From NCBI GenBank assembly GCA_902774005.1, contig CACYGK010000003.1:1-64000 (forward strand): a stretch of 64,000 nt of DNA, written 5' to 3'. The DNA is from an uncultured Bacteroidales bacterium. Its GTDB lineage: Bacteria; Bacteroidota; Bacteroidia; Bacteroidales; Bacteroidaceae. A program made the translations under genes and the position numbers. The notes under the pieces were generated by a model that was given only the letters and a program-made list of their open reading frames with translations, did no database searches and had not been told where the DNA came from. Shown here piece after piece: positions 34,501 to 42,603 of this stretch. Each line of letters opens with the position of its first letter. The first letter of the stretch is position 1.

Positions 34501-36708
34501 GGTCTTATTATTGTTGTACTTCACTGCACCTGTCAGATTGTAGCAGTGAACAAACATACCCACTGCTGTGGCGATGTTCCACGACTGGCTGCAATAAATG
34601 GTGGTCAGACTTGTATTATTACAGAACATGGCTGTGGCATTGGTCACCTTGCTCATGTCGAAGTGGTCAACATCGAGAGTCACAAGTTTGAAGCAGTTGT
34701 AGAACATGGAGTTTGTGTTGGTCACCTCGCTGGTGTTCAGATAGGTAAGACCGGTGATGCTAGTGAGGTTCGACATATTGCAGAACCACCAGTAGAGACT
34801 AGTGGGACGGGCATCGGCAAAGCTGTCATCAAACACCACAGAAGTAACGGAACTTGCTATGCTGTTCCATTTTGGTGTGATCCAGCCGACATTCAGCACA
34901 TCGTTGCCCTTCCACACATTTGTCACGGTTTGTTCGGAGTACGTATCGCCTGCTTTAATATCATCGGTAGTATAAGTGAAATACAGCGTCGAGTTGCCCG
35001 AGCACCAGATGGCGTAGGCATACTTGGAATCGTCAACGCTGATGGTCACCTTTTTGGGTGGCATTGTGAACTGAAGAGGCGACAACTCTGTATTGTCACC
35101 AGTGACGGTGACAGAGGTTTTGTCTTCATCCTCAACGGTGACTTTGGAAGTCTGTGCGATGAACTTCACCACATCACTTGCTGCTGCGTAATATTCGTAG
35201 TCGATATCCCAGATCATGCCTTCATAGATTTCGTCAATCTGTCTGAAACACAGACCGCCGGCCTTCTCGTTGTTGCCGTAGAAGGTCAGCGTAGTGGGAT
35301 AGGCTTGTCTAACGGGGGTGAAGACCGTCAGATCCTCAGCACCGTCAATCTCATAGACTTTGATTGCGCCAGCCAAGACGTTGGTACTGTAGCAATGTGT
35401 ACCGCTGAAGGAAGTGCCATCGCTACCGGCAGTCCACTCATAATTCATACCTTTATTGGTGAAATTCGTATAGGTACCCAACTCAAAGCAGTCACTGACG
35501 GTGATATTAGTCTTGCTGTCACACCAACCCACAATGGCGCCCACATATTGGGCAGCCTCCGCTCTCTTTACCTCACCTTCAAACACACAGCCACTGACGG
35601 TCAGTGTTGAACTCATGCCATGACCGATGAGACCACCAGCATGGGATTCTGTGGTCGTGATGGTAGTACCCTTCACCACATAGCAATCGGTGATGGTGTT
35701 CGTCCCCTCCTTCACACAACCCACCAATCCAGCGGAGTGTTTTCCACCTTTGATGGTTCCGTCAACCGTAACACCCTTGATAGTAGCTCCTGCAATGTAG
35801 GCGAAAGGAGCTGTATATTGTGCCGTACCACCGTCAATAGTGGCCGTCAGCAGTTTGGTGTTACCGTCGAAGGTACCATTGAATGGATGGCTCTCCGTAC
35901 CAATCATCGAGGTCACCGTAAATTTGTCAATCATCTGAAAGTGCAGACCGCTGCAGTCCTTGCCCGCAGCCACAAAATTGCCAACCACATCCCACTCAAG
36001 CGCCTTGGAGAGTTCGATGGGATTGTCTTCCGTACCCTCACCGCTTATGACTGTGCCGTCACTCATGGTGAAATAACCCGTCACGGGGTTTGCCATGGTG
36101 GCATTGTAGTTTGATTCCGATGAGCGGGAATATTCCCGGGCACCTTTCAGGTTGCGACATGCCCAGAACATGTTCGACGAATGGGCGTTGTCGTAGTTCC
36201 AGGTCTTGTCGCAGGTGATGGTCTTCAGGTTGTCACACCCCCAGAACATGTTCTTCATCGTCTCCACCTTGCCCATGTCGAAGGTGCTGACATTGATGGA
36301 CTTCATCGCGGAGCAGGCGTAAAACATGGCATTCATCGTCGTTGCCTCGCTGGTGTCGAGGTAGTTTAGACCGTCAAAACTGGTCACCTTCTCAAAGCCC
36401 CAGAACCAGCTATCGAAACTCTTGGGCTTAACGCTATTGAAGCTGTTATCGAACTTAACCTTTTCGACATCGCGCATGACACTGCGCCATCCCGGACTGT
36501 TGGTTCCTGTGTTGGTCACGGCCTCGCCGCTCCATACGGAGGTTACTGTCTTGCCGTCGAAGGCGTCGCCCACACTGACTGGCTCTTGATAGATGAAATA
36601 GAGTGTCTTGTTACCCTCTACCCATACGGCTTGTGCCGTTGAGGCTGCCCATGTTCCTTTAACTGCTGAAATTAGCAGAAGGAAGAGTAGGAATATTTTC
36701 TTTTTCAT
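31510..36708 (-). CDS. BspA-like leucine-rich repeat (DUF285) surface protein
   Basis: A 1732-residue secreted protein with signal peptide (MKKKIFLLFLLLISAVKGTWA). Four DUF285/BspA-like blocks (about residues 55-215, 585-750, 785-945 and 1375-1540) carry repeats such as LDISHFDMSKVTDATQMF. Between them are GLUG-like beta-helix stretches (GLVGCVKEG, GLIGHGMSS). A Prevotella-type C-terminal module with WYNMQGIKLESEP and IYIKDGIKVKK ends the protein, probably a sorting tail. BspA-like proteins bind host matrix or other bacteria. Its start is 25 bp from the murF stop. Repeats may recombine and vary in number. A heptamer array encodes the hinge before the tail. Confidence 0.88.
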   Translation of the reverse strand: MKKKIFLLFLLLISAVKGTWAASTAQAVWVEGNKTLYFIYQEPVSVGDAFDGKTVTSVWSGEAVTNTGTNSPGWRSVMRDVEKVKFDNSFNSVKPKSFDSWFWGFEKVTSFDGLNYLDTSEATTMNAMFYACSAMKSINVSTFDMGKVETMKNMFWGCDNLKTITCDKTWNYDNAHSSNMFWACRNLKGAREYSRSSESNYNATMANPVTGYFTMSDGTVISGEGTEDNPIELSKALEWDVVGNFVAAGKDCSGLHFQMIDKFTVTSMIGTESHPFNGTFDGNTKLLTATIDGGTAQYTAPFAYIAGATIKGVTVDGTIKGGKHSAGLVGCVKEGTNTITDCYVVKGTTITTTESHAGGLIGHGMSSTLTVSGCVFEGEVKRAEAAQYVGAIVGWCDSKTNITVSDCFELGTYTNFTNKGMNYEWTAGSDGTSFSGTHCYSTNVLAGAIKVYEIDGAEDLTVFTPVRQAYPTTLTFYGNNEKAGGLCFRQIDEIYEGMIWDIDYEYYAAASDVVKFIAQTSKVTVEDEDKTSVTVTGDNTELSPLQFTMPPKKVTISVDDSKYAYAIWCSGNSTLYFTYTTDDIKAGDTYSEQTVTNVWKGNDVLNVGWITPKWNSIASSVTSVVFDDSFADARPTSLYWWFCNMSNLTSITGLTYLNTSEVTNTNSMFYNCFKLVTLDVDHFDMSKVTNATAMFCNNTSLTTIYCSQSWNIATAVGMFVHCYNLTGAVKYNNNKTNCEMANPSTGYFTQPDTKAYALYCNDNHTFYFTSSESTLHEGVDTYEGHTITYLWNGTDVTATGNSAPKWSEAILASVQHVVFDESFASFKPTSLAAWFREMTNLEDVTGLQYLNTSEVTITHTMFGNANKITTLDISHFDMSKVTDATQMFASCDELTTIYCNDTWSISSDQMFKDCTSLKGAVDYSESAYSSAMANPYTGYFTTTRNLYELASTEDWNQLADYVNAGNSCSGMTFTMTKDFKAGKMIGKKQSDEPLVYYNFEGTFDGNGYTLEVEYGSEETPFDQDRCAPFRFIGYGAKIQNLVVTGDIYTSRKYGAGVVGQAYNEATLSNILCTVNVHSTFDSGDAPGDPACHGGLIGNVSGTENGTTITGCSFQGSLLGEKSRFVSGMVGVKGSKPYLAFQDCFFAPKEVTMSGDYSFTFSRCLPIGVDDGALNLYGICYYTTALGTPQGMKAQVIKDESESCKIKNTSDYYNVSMIITHTDGENKTSMLAFVVDEIDDGDIDGEYQWLAASGGNAYFESAAIDLAAKDADGATVTLTNDGDNSYHFTMPAKDVTITGGISVPYAIWCEGNRTLYFDYSDQRISMGDEYDGQTVTKVWSSGDVVNTGWSTPKWSDYAYTATTVVFTEAFATARPTSMNRWFTSFTALTTINGIENLNTSEVTVMNSTFYDCDGLTRIDINSFDVDKVSNATSMFGSCDNLETIFCSNTWNIATTAKMFYYSKKLKSLNLSYSDDKINGTWANPYTGYFTSKDLSLADNADNDDALEVFDGISGVNATLSGRTLYKDGDWNTLTLPFDIDDFDGTPLEGAKVMTLANSTNDTRFDTSTGTLYLYFVDANKIEAGVPYIVKWTSGDNIVSPVFEGVTIDNNLNNITSMDGKVEFIGNYSPVVLPGDNKSNLYLGSGNKLYTPSDDRTMNAFRAYFHVDLGTSLIKNFSLNFGNEGTITGILEVEGEQSSIVNGQSGWYNMQGIKLESEPTAPGIYIKDGIKVKK
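31601..31628. repeat. In-frame heptamer array in the BspA-like gene
   Basis: GATTGAC, CATTGAC, GATTGAC, GATTGTT. Read on the minus strand it encodes QSSIVNGQS, just before the C-terminal tail. Confidence 0.75.
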
Positions 36709-36733
36709 AATCGCTAATGTATAAAATGTTGAT

Positions 36734-38059
36734 TTATAACAATGGAAGAAGTTGTGTGAGTCGTGTGCTGTTGGAGCCTTTGACGAGGATGGTGTAGTCG
36801 TGGAGACTGCCCTCAGGAGTAGAAAGGAATGTTTTCACCGCCTCGACATCTGGGAATGTGCGCACGATTGGATTGGGGCGTTCGCTGACTGCATGCTGGA
36901 ATTCGCTGCCGACAAGCCATATTTGCTTGAGGTCGGACTGGGTAAGGCGGTCGAGAATCGCAAGGTGTTCGTTGTGGCTCACGTCGCCAAGTTCTTTCAT
37001 GTCGCCAAGGATGACCATCTTTCGGTCTGCCTTGATATGGGTAAAACTGTCTAGAGCTGCCGCCATACTGGTTGGGTTGGCATTGTAGGCATCAACGATG
37101 AGTCGGTTGTGTTCGGTAAGGGTCATCTGCGAACGGTTGTTGCTCGGAGTATAGTCGGCAAGAGCGGCTGAGATATCATCAGCAGGAACGGCAAAGAAGG
37201 TTCCTACGCAGGCTGCTGCGAGCAGGTTGTCGAGGTTGTAACTACCGATGAGATGGGTCTGAATGTCATTGACCATTGACCATTGACCATTGACCATTGA
37301 GCTTTCCCACTTGAAGCGGAGGAATGGATTACACTCTATGAGTGAACCTTGAACGAGGAGGTCGTCGGCGGGTGTCTGTCCGTAGCGTACAAGTCGGAGG
37401 TCGTGACTGATGCCCAACAGATGTGGGTTGTCGTTGTTGATGAAGACTGTACCCTGATCGTCACGCAGGAAGTCGTAGAGTTCGCCTTTGGTGTGGATTA
37501 CTCCCTCAAAAGAGCCGAACCCTTCGAGGTGGGCACGACCCACGTTGGTGATGAGTCCGTAGTCGGGACAGACGATTTCAACGAGGGTTTTGATTTCGCC
37601 AGGATGGTTGGCTCCCATCTCAATGACGGCTATGTCGTGGTCTTTTGTAAGTTGAAGGAGGGTCTTGGGTACCCCGATATGGTTGTTGAAATTACCTTGG
37701 GTATAAAGCACGTTGTATTTCTTCTGTAGAACGGCAGCAACGAGTTCCTTGGTGGTAGTCTTGCCGTTAGTACCCGTGATACCGATGATGGTGGTACCCA
37801 ACTGACAGCGATGGTAGTGGGCAAGCTGCTGAAGTGCATCGAGTACGTTTGGTACATGAATGACATGTTCGCCTGACACTTTCGTGTCGTCAACTACGGC
37901 ACATGCTGCACCCTGACTGATGGCTGAGAGAGCATACTGATTGCCATCGAATGTGTCGCCTTTGAGGGCAAAGAACATGGAGCCTGCAGGCACGTCACGG
38001 CTGTCGGTAGTGATGACTGGATGCTGCAGAAATTCTGCGTAGAGTGTTTTTATATCCAT
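36734..38059 (-). CDS. murF: UDP-N-acetylmuramoyl-tripeptide--D-alanyl-D-alanine ligase
   Basis: A 441-residue cytoplasmic ATP-dependent ligase adding D-Ala-D-Ala to the peptidoglycan precursor. Mur-ligase motifs are GITGTNGKTTTKELVAAVL near residue 105, AVIEMGANHPGEI, LIGSYNLDNLLAAA and DAYNANPTSM. The stretch SSMVNGQWSMVND near residue 260 is encoded by a heptamer array and looks like an insertion in a surface loop of the central domain. It has its own promoter, divergent from the tmRNA. Confidence 0.95.
   Translation of the reverse strand: MDIKTLYAEFLQHPVITTDSRDVPAGSMFFALKGDTFDGNQYALSAISQGAACAVVDDTKVSGEHVIHVPNVLDALQQLAHYHRCQLGTTIIGITGTNGKTTTKELVAAVLQKKYNVLYTQGNFNNHIGVPKTLLQLTKDHDIAVIEMGANHPGEIKTLVEIVCPDYGLITNVGRAHLEGFGSFEGVIHTKGELYDFLRDDQGTVFINNDNPHLLGISHDLRLVRYGQTPADDLLVQGSLIECNPFLRFKWESSMVNGQWSMVNDIQTHLIGSYNLDNLLAAACVGTFFAVPADDISAALADYTPSNNRSQMTLTEHNRLIVDAYNANPTSMAAALDSFTHIKADRKMVILGDMKELGDVSHNEHLAILDRLTQSDLKQIWLVGSEFQHAVSERPNPIVRTFPDVEAVKTFLSTPEGSLHDYTILVKGSNSTRLTQLLPLL
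37267..37301. repeat. In-frame heptamer array inside murF
   Basis: Five units, CATTGAC four times and CATTGAG. On the coding strand this gives MVNGQWS MVN, a seven-residue period from three heptamers. Confidence 0.9.
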
Positions 38060-38079
38060 GATAAGTTGTAATTTTTGTG

Positions 38080-38087
38080 CAAAATTA
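38080..38087 (-). promoter_or_regulatory. -7 promoter element for murF
   Basis: Minus-strand TAATTTTG, 20 bp upstream of the murF ATG. Confidence 0.6.
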
Positions 38088-38109
38088 CTATTTCTATGAA
38101 ATATTTGTT

Positions 38110-38117
38110 TAACTTTG
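38110..38117 (+). promoter_or_regulatory. -7 promoter element for the tmRNA gene
   Basis: TAACTTTG fits TAnnTTTG; the tmRNA 5' end lies about 30 bp downstream, which implies a short processed leader. Confidence 0.55.
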
Positions 38118-38146
38118 CGCCGAAAAATTTCAAATTACTACACTCA

Positions 38147-38545
38147 GGGGCTGACTGGATTTGACAGCGGGACGGAGTGGTACGTAAGCATGCAGTGAGT
38201 CGCTGGCCCTCACTTTAATATCAGTCTGCGAACAATTAATTGGCGAAACTTCTTACGCTCTCGCTGCTTAATCGAAGTATAGTAGATTCGAGCTTTATCT
38301 CCTTGCCAGGCAGGGAGACGAGACATCGCTCTGAAAGCTGTTGCTCCGAAGCGTTCAGGTTAGCGGTGCTATAAAATCGGGGATAGTCGGGTCTGTGTCT
38401 CGCGGACCGGATGAAAATCTTAGAGGCTAAGGTAACAGTGGATGGTCTGGGTTCTTGCTGTTGCTCGAAAATGAAGTCCAGGATAAGCATGTAGAAAGCG
38501 TATGGCTTCCTCGTTTGGACGAGGGTTCAATCCCCTCCAGCTCCA
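38147..38545 (+). ncRNA. ssrA: Transfer-messenger RNA
   Basis: The 5' end GGGGCTGACTGGATTTGACAG and the 3' end with GGTTCAATCCCC and CAGCTCC A form the tRNA-like acceptor (GGGGCUG/CAGCUCC). The tag frame reads GGC GAA ACT TCT TAC GCT CTC GCT GCT TAA, giving GETSYALAA, close to known Bacteroidales tags such as GETNYALAA. Length is about 399 nt. The genomic sequence after the discriminator A does not read CCA, so the end would be added by enzyme. It rescues stalled ribosomes with SmpB. Confidence 0.95.
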
Positions 38546-38552
38546 CAGAGGC

Positions 38553-39545
38553 ATGACATTCGACGAAATTATAGGACAGGATGCAGCGAAGCAGTGGCTC
38601 AGTAGTGCCTTGGAACAAGACAAGGTACCGCATGCTATTATGCTGACCGGACTTGAAGGGTGCGGGGCACTGCCTTTGGCAATCGCGTTTGCCCAGATGC
38701 TACTCGGCAACAACGTGATGGCGCAGCAGTTGCAACATCCGGACTTGCATTTCGCTTTTCCCATCTACAAGAAGAACGGCAGTGCTAAGGCAACGTACTG
38801 TGACGATTTCCTCCCGGAATGGCGCGAACTGTGCAACGAGCAGCCTTATTTCGGTCTGGCTGAATGGATGGCAGCGAGCGGAGCCGGTAACCAGCAATTG
38901 CAGATTTATGGTGATGAGAGTGACTCGCTGATACATAAACTATCGATGAAATCAAGTCAGGGAGGTTATAAGGTGGTTGTGATGTGGTTGCCTGAGAAGA
39001 TGAACCTGACATGTGCGAATAAGATGCTTAAACTGCTGGAAGAGCCACCGGCAAAGACGGTGTTCCTGCTGGCAAGCGAAGAACCGGCAAATGTGTTAGA
39101 GACGATAAGAAGCAGAACACAGGTAATCGAACTGGCTCCACTAACGGAGCGTACGATTGAACACGCTGACGACAGTCTTTTCTTCGATATGTTCGTAAAT
39201 CTGATGCGATTCAGTTATGCCAGAAAGGTGAAGGAGATGAAGCAGTGGTCTGACCGTATGGCAGATGTGGGACGGGAACGTCAGAAGAGTTTCCTTATGT
39301 ATGCACAGAGGATGGTGAGAGAGAACTTTATCTATAACTTCGGCAGAAGTGCTGAACTGAACACAATGACAGACGATGAGGCTCAGTTTGCTGTTAAGTT
39401 TGCACCGTTCATCAACGAGAAGAACGTGATGGGTATCATGGACGAACTGGCACTGGCACAGAGAGACATAGAACAGAATGTGAATGCGAGGATGGTTTTC
39501 TTCGATTTCTCACTCAAAATGATAGTACTAATAAAAAACCGATAA
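38553..39545 (+). CDS. holB: DNA polymerase III subunit delta'
   Basis: A 330-residue clamp-loader subunit. MTFDEIIGQDAAKQWL starts the AAA+ fold, followed by LTGLEGCGALPLAIAFA (a degraded P-loop, usual for delta', which does not hydrolyse ATP) and ANKMLKLLEEPPAKTVFLLAS. The ATG at 38553 is 7 bp after the tmRNA; a longer frame from 38502 runs into the tmRNA acceptor arm and is rejected. It precedes ricT and gldH, a common Bacteroidetes order. Confidence 0.92.
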   Translation: MTFDEIIGQDAAKQWLSSALEQDKVPHAIMLTGLEGCGALPLAIAFAQMLLGNNVMAQQLQHPDLHFAFPIYKKNGSAKATYCDDFLPEWRELCNEQPYFGLAEWMAASGAGNQQLQIYGDESDSLIHKLSMKSSQGGYKVVVMWLPEKMNLTCANKMLKLLEEPPAKTVFLLASEEPANVLETIRSRTQVIELAPLTERTIEHADDSLFFDMFVNLMRFSYARKVKEMKQWSDRMADVGRERQKSFLMYAQRMVRENFIYNFGRSAELNTMTDDEAQFAVKFAPFINEKNVMGIMDELALAQRDIEQNVNARMVFFDFSLKMIVLIKNR

Positions 39546-39548
39546 TAC

Positions 39549-40652
39549 ATGAACGAATATAAATGTGGAAATGGGCGCAACGGCATTTGTGCGGAGGGGT
39601 GTAGCGAACATGCTGACAAACTGAATACGTACGATTGGCTGGCTGATCTGCCCGACAATACTGCTGCAACCAATCTGGTGGAGGTGCAGTTCAAACCGCC
39701 TCGCAAGGGTTATTTTATAAATGAAAACAATCTGGATTTGGCAAAGGGTGATATTGTAGCTGTGGAAGGAAATCCAGGTCATGACATAGGTACTGTGACG
39801 ATGACCGGCAGACTTGTGCCGCTGATGCTGAGAAAGGCAAACCTGAAGCCGGGTACGGAGTTGAAGAAGGTGTACCGTAAGGCTCGTCAGGTAGATATGG
39901 ATAAGTTTGCCGAGGCAAAGGCACGCGAACACTCTACTATGATTGAGTCGCGCCAGATAGCCAAGGATCTCGGCCTGGAGATGAAGATTGGTGACGTGGA
40001 ATATCAGGGTGACGGAGGCAAAGCCATCTTCTACTATATCGCAGACGGACGTGTGGATTTCCGTCAGCTCATCAAGGTTCTGGCAGAGAGATTCCACGTG
40101 AGAATAGAGATGAAGCAGATAGGTGCGCGTCAGGAAGCAGGACGTATAGGTGGAATAGGTCCGTGCGGAAGAGAATTGTGCTGTGCGACATGGATGACAG
40201 GATTCAGCAGTGTATCGACGAGTGCTGCAAGATTTCAGGACGTTTCACTCAATCCGCAGAAACTTGCTGGACAGTGTGCCAAGTTGAAGTGCTGCATCAA
40301 CTATGAGGTGGATCAGTATGTAGAGTCGTTGAAGAAGATGCCGTCAAGGGAGATAGTTCTGCATACGTTAGATAGCGATTATTTCTTCTTTAAAGCAGAT
40401 ATTCTGAACCATTTCATCACGTATTCGACCGATAAACACATATTGGCTGGTGAAAAGACGATAACGGCACGACGTGCCTTTGACATCATAAATATGAACC
40501 GCAACGGACAGAAACCTGAATCACTTTTGGAGGATGGCAACGAACCGGAACCGGTATCGTCAGACCTTCTCGATGAGAATAATATCAACCGTTTCGACCG
40601 TAAAGGTGGAAAGGGTGGAAAAGGACGACACAGAAGGAATCGCGACAAATGA
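39549..40652 (+). CDS. ricT: PSP1/YaaT family protein (RicT homologue)
   Basis: A 367-residue protein with the PSP1 domain in the centre. The signature GRIGGIGPCGRELCCATWM near residue 200 and QCAKLKCCINYE near residue 240 supply the cysteines that in B. subtilis help the RicAFT complex bind iron-sulfur clusters and steer mRNA cleavage by RNase Y. The C-terminus is Gly/Lys/Arg-rich. No ricA or ricF is nearby. It starts 4 bp after holB and overlaps gldH by ATGA. Confidence 0.9.
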   Translation: MNEYKCGNGRNGICAEGCSEHADKLNTYDWLADLPDNTAATNLVEVQFKPPRKGYFINENNLDLAKGDIVAVEGNPGHDIGTVTMTGRLVPLMLRKANLKPGTELKKVYRKARQVDMDKFAEAKAREHSTMIESRQIAKDLGLEMKIGDVEYQGDGGKAIFYYIADGRVDFRQLIKVLAERFHVRIEMKQIGARQEAGRIGGIGPCGRELCCATWMTGFSSVSTSAARFQDVSLNPQKLAGQCAKLKCCINYEVDQYVESLKKMPSREIVLHTLDSDYFFFKADILNHFITYSTDKHILAGEKTITARRAFDIINMNRNGQKPESLLEDGNEPEPVSSDLLDENNINRFDRKGGKGGKGRHRRNRDK

Positions 40653-41122
40653 AAAGTTTAGGGCGGTATCTGACCCTTCTGTGGCTGACACTCCTGATGC
40701 TGACCGCATGTAAGGATAATGTGTATTTTTCGTCTGTCAGTCACTTGGATGGAGGACTATGGCATAGTGAAGACACCCTGAACATCGATATTGGACAGTC
40801 GAACCTGTATGAAAGAGCGCAGGTTGACAATATCGTATACCTGAATATAGGTATCCGATATACTGACAACTACAGATTCCAGAAATTGTTTATGGAAGTG
40901 GAACTCTGCGACAGCATTCATACGTTAAAGAAGGATACGATGGAATTCGATATACCGGCAGACGGGGGTGAGGGTTTCCGATACAGGGAACAGATGAAGG
41001 AGTTCTGCATTTTCATCCCACGTGATTCCATCGACTACAGACTACGTATTTCACACATTATGATACAGAATCCGCTTGAGGGAATCTGCGATATCGTCTG
41101 TCTGGCAGAATCAAAAGAATAA
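40649..41122 (+). CDS. gldH: GldH family lipoprotein
   Basis: A 157-residue lipoprotein: basic N-terminus, hydrophobic core and lipobox LMLTACKDN. The remainder (HLDGGLWHSEDTLNIDI, FMEVELCDS, EFDIPADGGEGFRY) fits GldH, named for gliding motility in Flavobacterium but also present in non-gliding Bacteroidetes with unclear role. Gene order holB-ricT-gldH supports the call. Confidence 0.85.
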   Translation: MKSLGRYLTLLWLTLLMLTACKDNVYFSSVSHLDGGLWHSEDTLNIDIGQSNLYERAQVDNIVYLNIGIRYTDNYRFQKLFMEVELCDSIHTLKKDTMEFDIPADGGEGFRYREQMKEFCIFIPRDSIDYRLRISHIMIQNPLEGICDIVCLAESKE

Positions 41123-41142
41123 CGTGAAAAACAGATGAGGGT

Positions 41143-42603
41143 CTATTTGACTTTCTGAACATTCCGTTCGGCGTCCATCCTAAGGAAGATGAACAGCAGA
41201 ATGGTAAAACCCCACAAACTGGAACCACCGTATGAGAAGAATGGCAGAGGAATGCCGATGACCGGGGTGAGTCCGAGAACCATACCTATGTTTATGAAGA
41301 GATGGAAGGTGAAGATGCTGACGACGGAATAACCATAGACCCGTCCAAGTGTGTCGGGTTGGCGTTCAGCAAGGATGATTAGTCGCCAGATGAAGCACAG
41401 GAAGGTAACGAGAACCCCGAAACTGCCGATGAATCCTTCCTCCTCACCGACGGTGCAGAAGATAAAATCGGTGTGCTGTTCTGGCACGTATTTCAGTTTT
41501 GTCTGCGTACCGTTGAGAAATCCTTTTCCAGTCAGTCCACCCGAACCGATGGCTATCTTTGCCTGGTTGACGTTATAGCCGGCTCCGCGTGGGTCATCCT
41601 TCATGCCGAGCAGTACCTCGATACGTATTCGTTGATGGGGTTCAAGATGGTCGAATATGGTGTCGCACATGTAATAGAACCCCGAACTGAAAGTGCAGAA
41701 AAGCGCTATGAGCAGGTAGCGGTAGAGTTTATAGTAGAGAGCCTTGCCAACAAGATAAAGAACGAACAGTATGTTGACTGTAAGCATGATGACACATATA
41801 TTGAACGGAATGACGAAGAAGGCAAAGAGTAGCATGAAAGACGTTGTACCCAGTCCGACGGCAGACATCAGTTTAAGGTCATCTGTATCGCGATAATAAA
41901 TCCATGAGAGCATAGTGGTAAAAATCATGGAGAGCAAAAGTACGGTGAATTCGCCAATACTGACAGGCAGGTATGACATGAGTGAGTCGCTGTAGCGCAA
42001 TCCTACAACGAAGTATAGTACAGTGGCAAAGCCGGTGAAGAGTAACGAACCAGTCATTCCCTCACGGTAGAGCATGAGGAAGAATGCGAAATAGACAAGT
42101 GCCGAGCCTGTCTCGCGTTGCATAATGATGAGCAGCATGGGTACGACGATAATAGCCACTAGAGTGGAGAAATGACGGGTGTTACGCATACTGAAGTTGT
42201 ATTCACTCATATATTTGCCCAAAGCAAGTGCTACGGCAAATTTTGCAAATTCGGCAGGTTGTAGTTTTACGGGACCTATCGGAATCCACGAATGCGAGCC
42301 CTTAGTGTCGGGAGCAATGAATATCGTGATGAAAAGCAGGAAAATGATGAGGGCATAGATGAAGTAGGCTGTTGAGTCGAAGAATTTTTTCTCTACCAAC
42401 ATTAGCAGTGCAGCAAGTACCAGCGATGTACCTCCCCATACGAGTTGTTTGCCGGAGTTTGTTTCCCATCCGAAGAGGTCGTGGTTGGAAAAGTCGTAGC
42501 AAGCACCACAAACAGAGAACCATCCCCATGTGATGAGAATGACATAGAGCAGGATGGTAATCCAGTCGATGCTCATGAAGATAGATTTCGGTTTGCGGTT
42601 CAT
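41143..42603 (-). CDS. rodA: Rod shape-determining peptidoglycan glycosyltransferase RodA
   Basis: A 486-residue SEDS-family membrane protein with about ten transmembrane helices that polymerises lipid II with PBP2 during elongation. Motifs: SHSWIPIGPVKLQPAEFAKFA, QRETGSALVYFAFF and the C-terminal GLTPVIGIPLPFFSYGGSS. The start overlaps the mrdA stop by one base. It is the last gene of the mre operon. Confidence 0.96.
   Translation of the reverse strand: MNRKPKSIFMSIDWITILLYVILITWGWFSVCGACYDFSNHDLFGWETNSGKQLVWGGTSLVLAALLMLVEKKFFDSTAYFIYALIIFLLFITIFIAPDTKGSHSWIPIGPVKLQPAEFAKFAVALALGKYMSEYNFSMRNTRHFSTLVAIIVVPMLLIIMQRETGSALVYFAFFLMLYREGMTGSLLFTGFATVLYFVVGLRYSDSLMSYLPVSIGEFTVLLLSMIFTTMLSWIYYRDTDDLKLMSAVGLGTTSFMLLFAFFVIPFNICVIMLTVNILFVLYLVGKALYYKLYRYLLIALFCTFSSGFYYMCDTIFDHLEPHQRIRIEVLLGMKDDPRGAGYNVNQAKIAIGSGGLTGKGFLNGTQTKLKYVPEQHTDFIFCTVGEEEGFIGSFGVLVTFLCFIWRLIILAERQPDTLGRVYGYSVVSIFTFHLFINIGMVLGLTPVIGIPLPFFSYGGSSLWGFTILLFIFLRMDAERNVQKVK

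Noticed and set aside
34546..35610. 354-codon plus-strand frame opposite the BspA-like gene
   Set aside because: It is a shadow of the repetitive DUF285 coding sequence; no signal peptide or motif of its own.
38502..38552. Upstream extension of holB
   Set aside because: The extra 17 codons lie in the 3' arm of the tmRNA.
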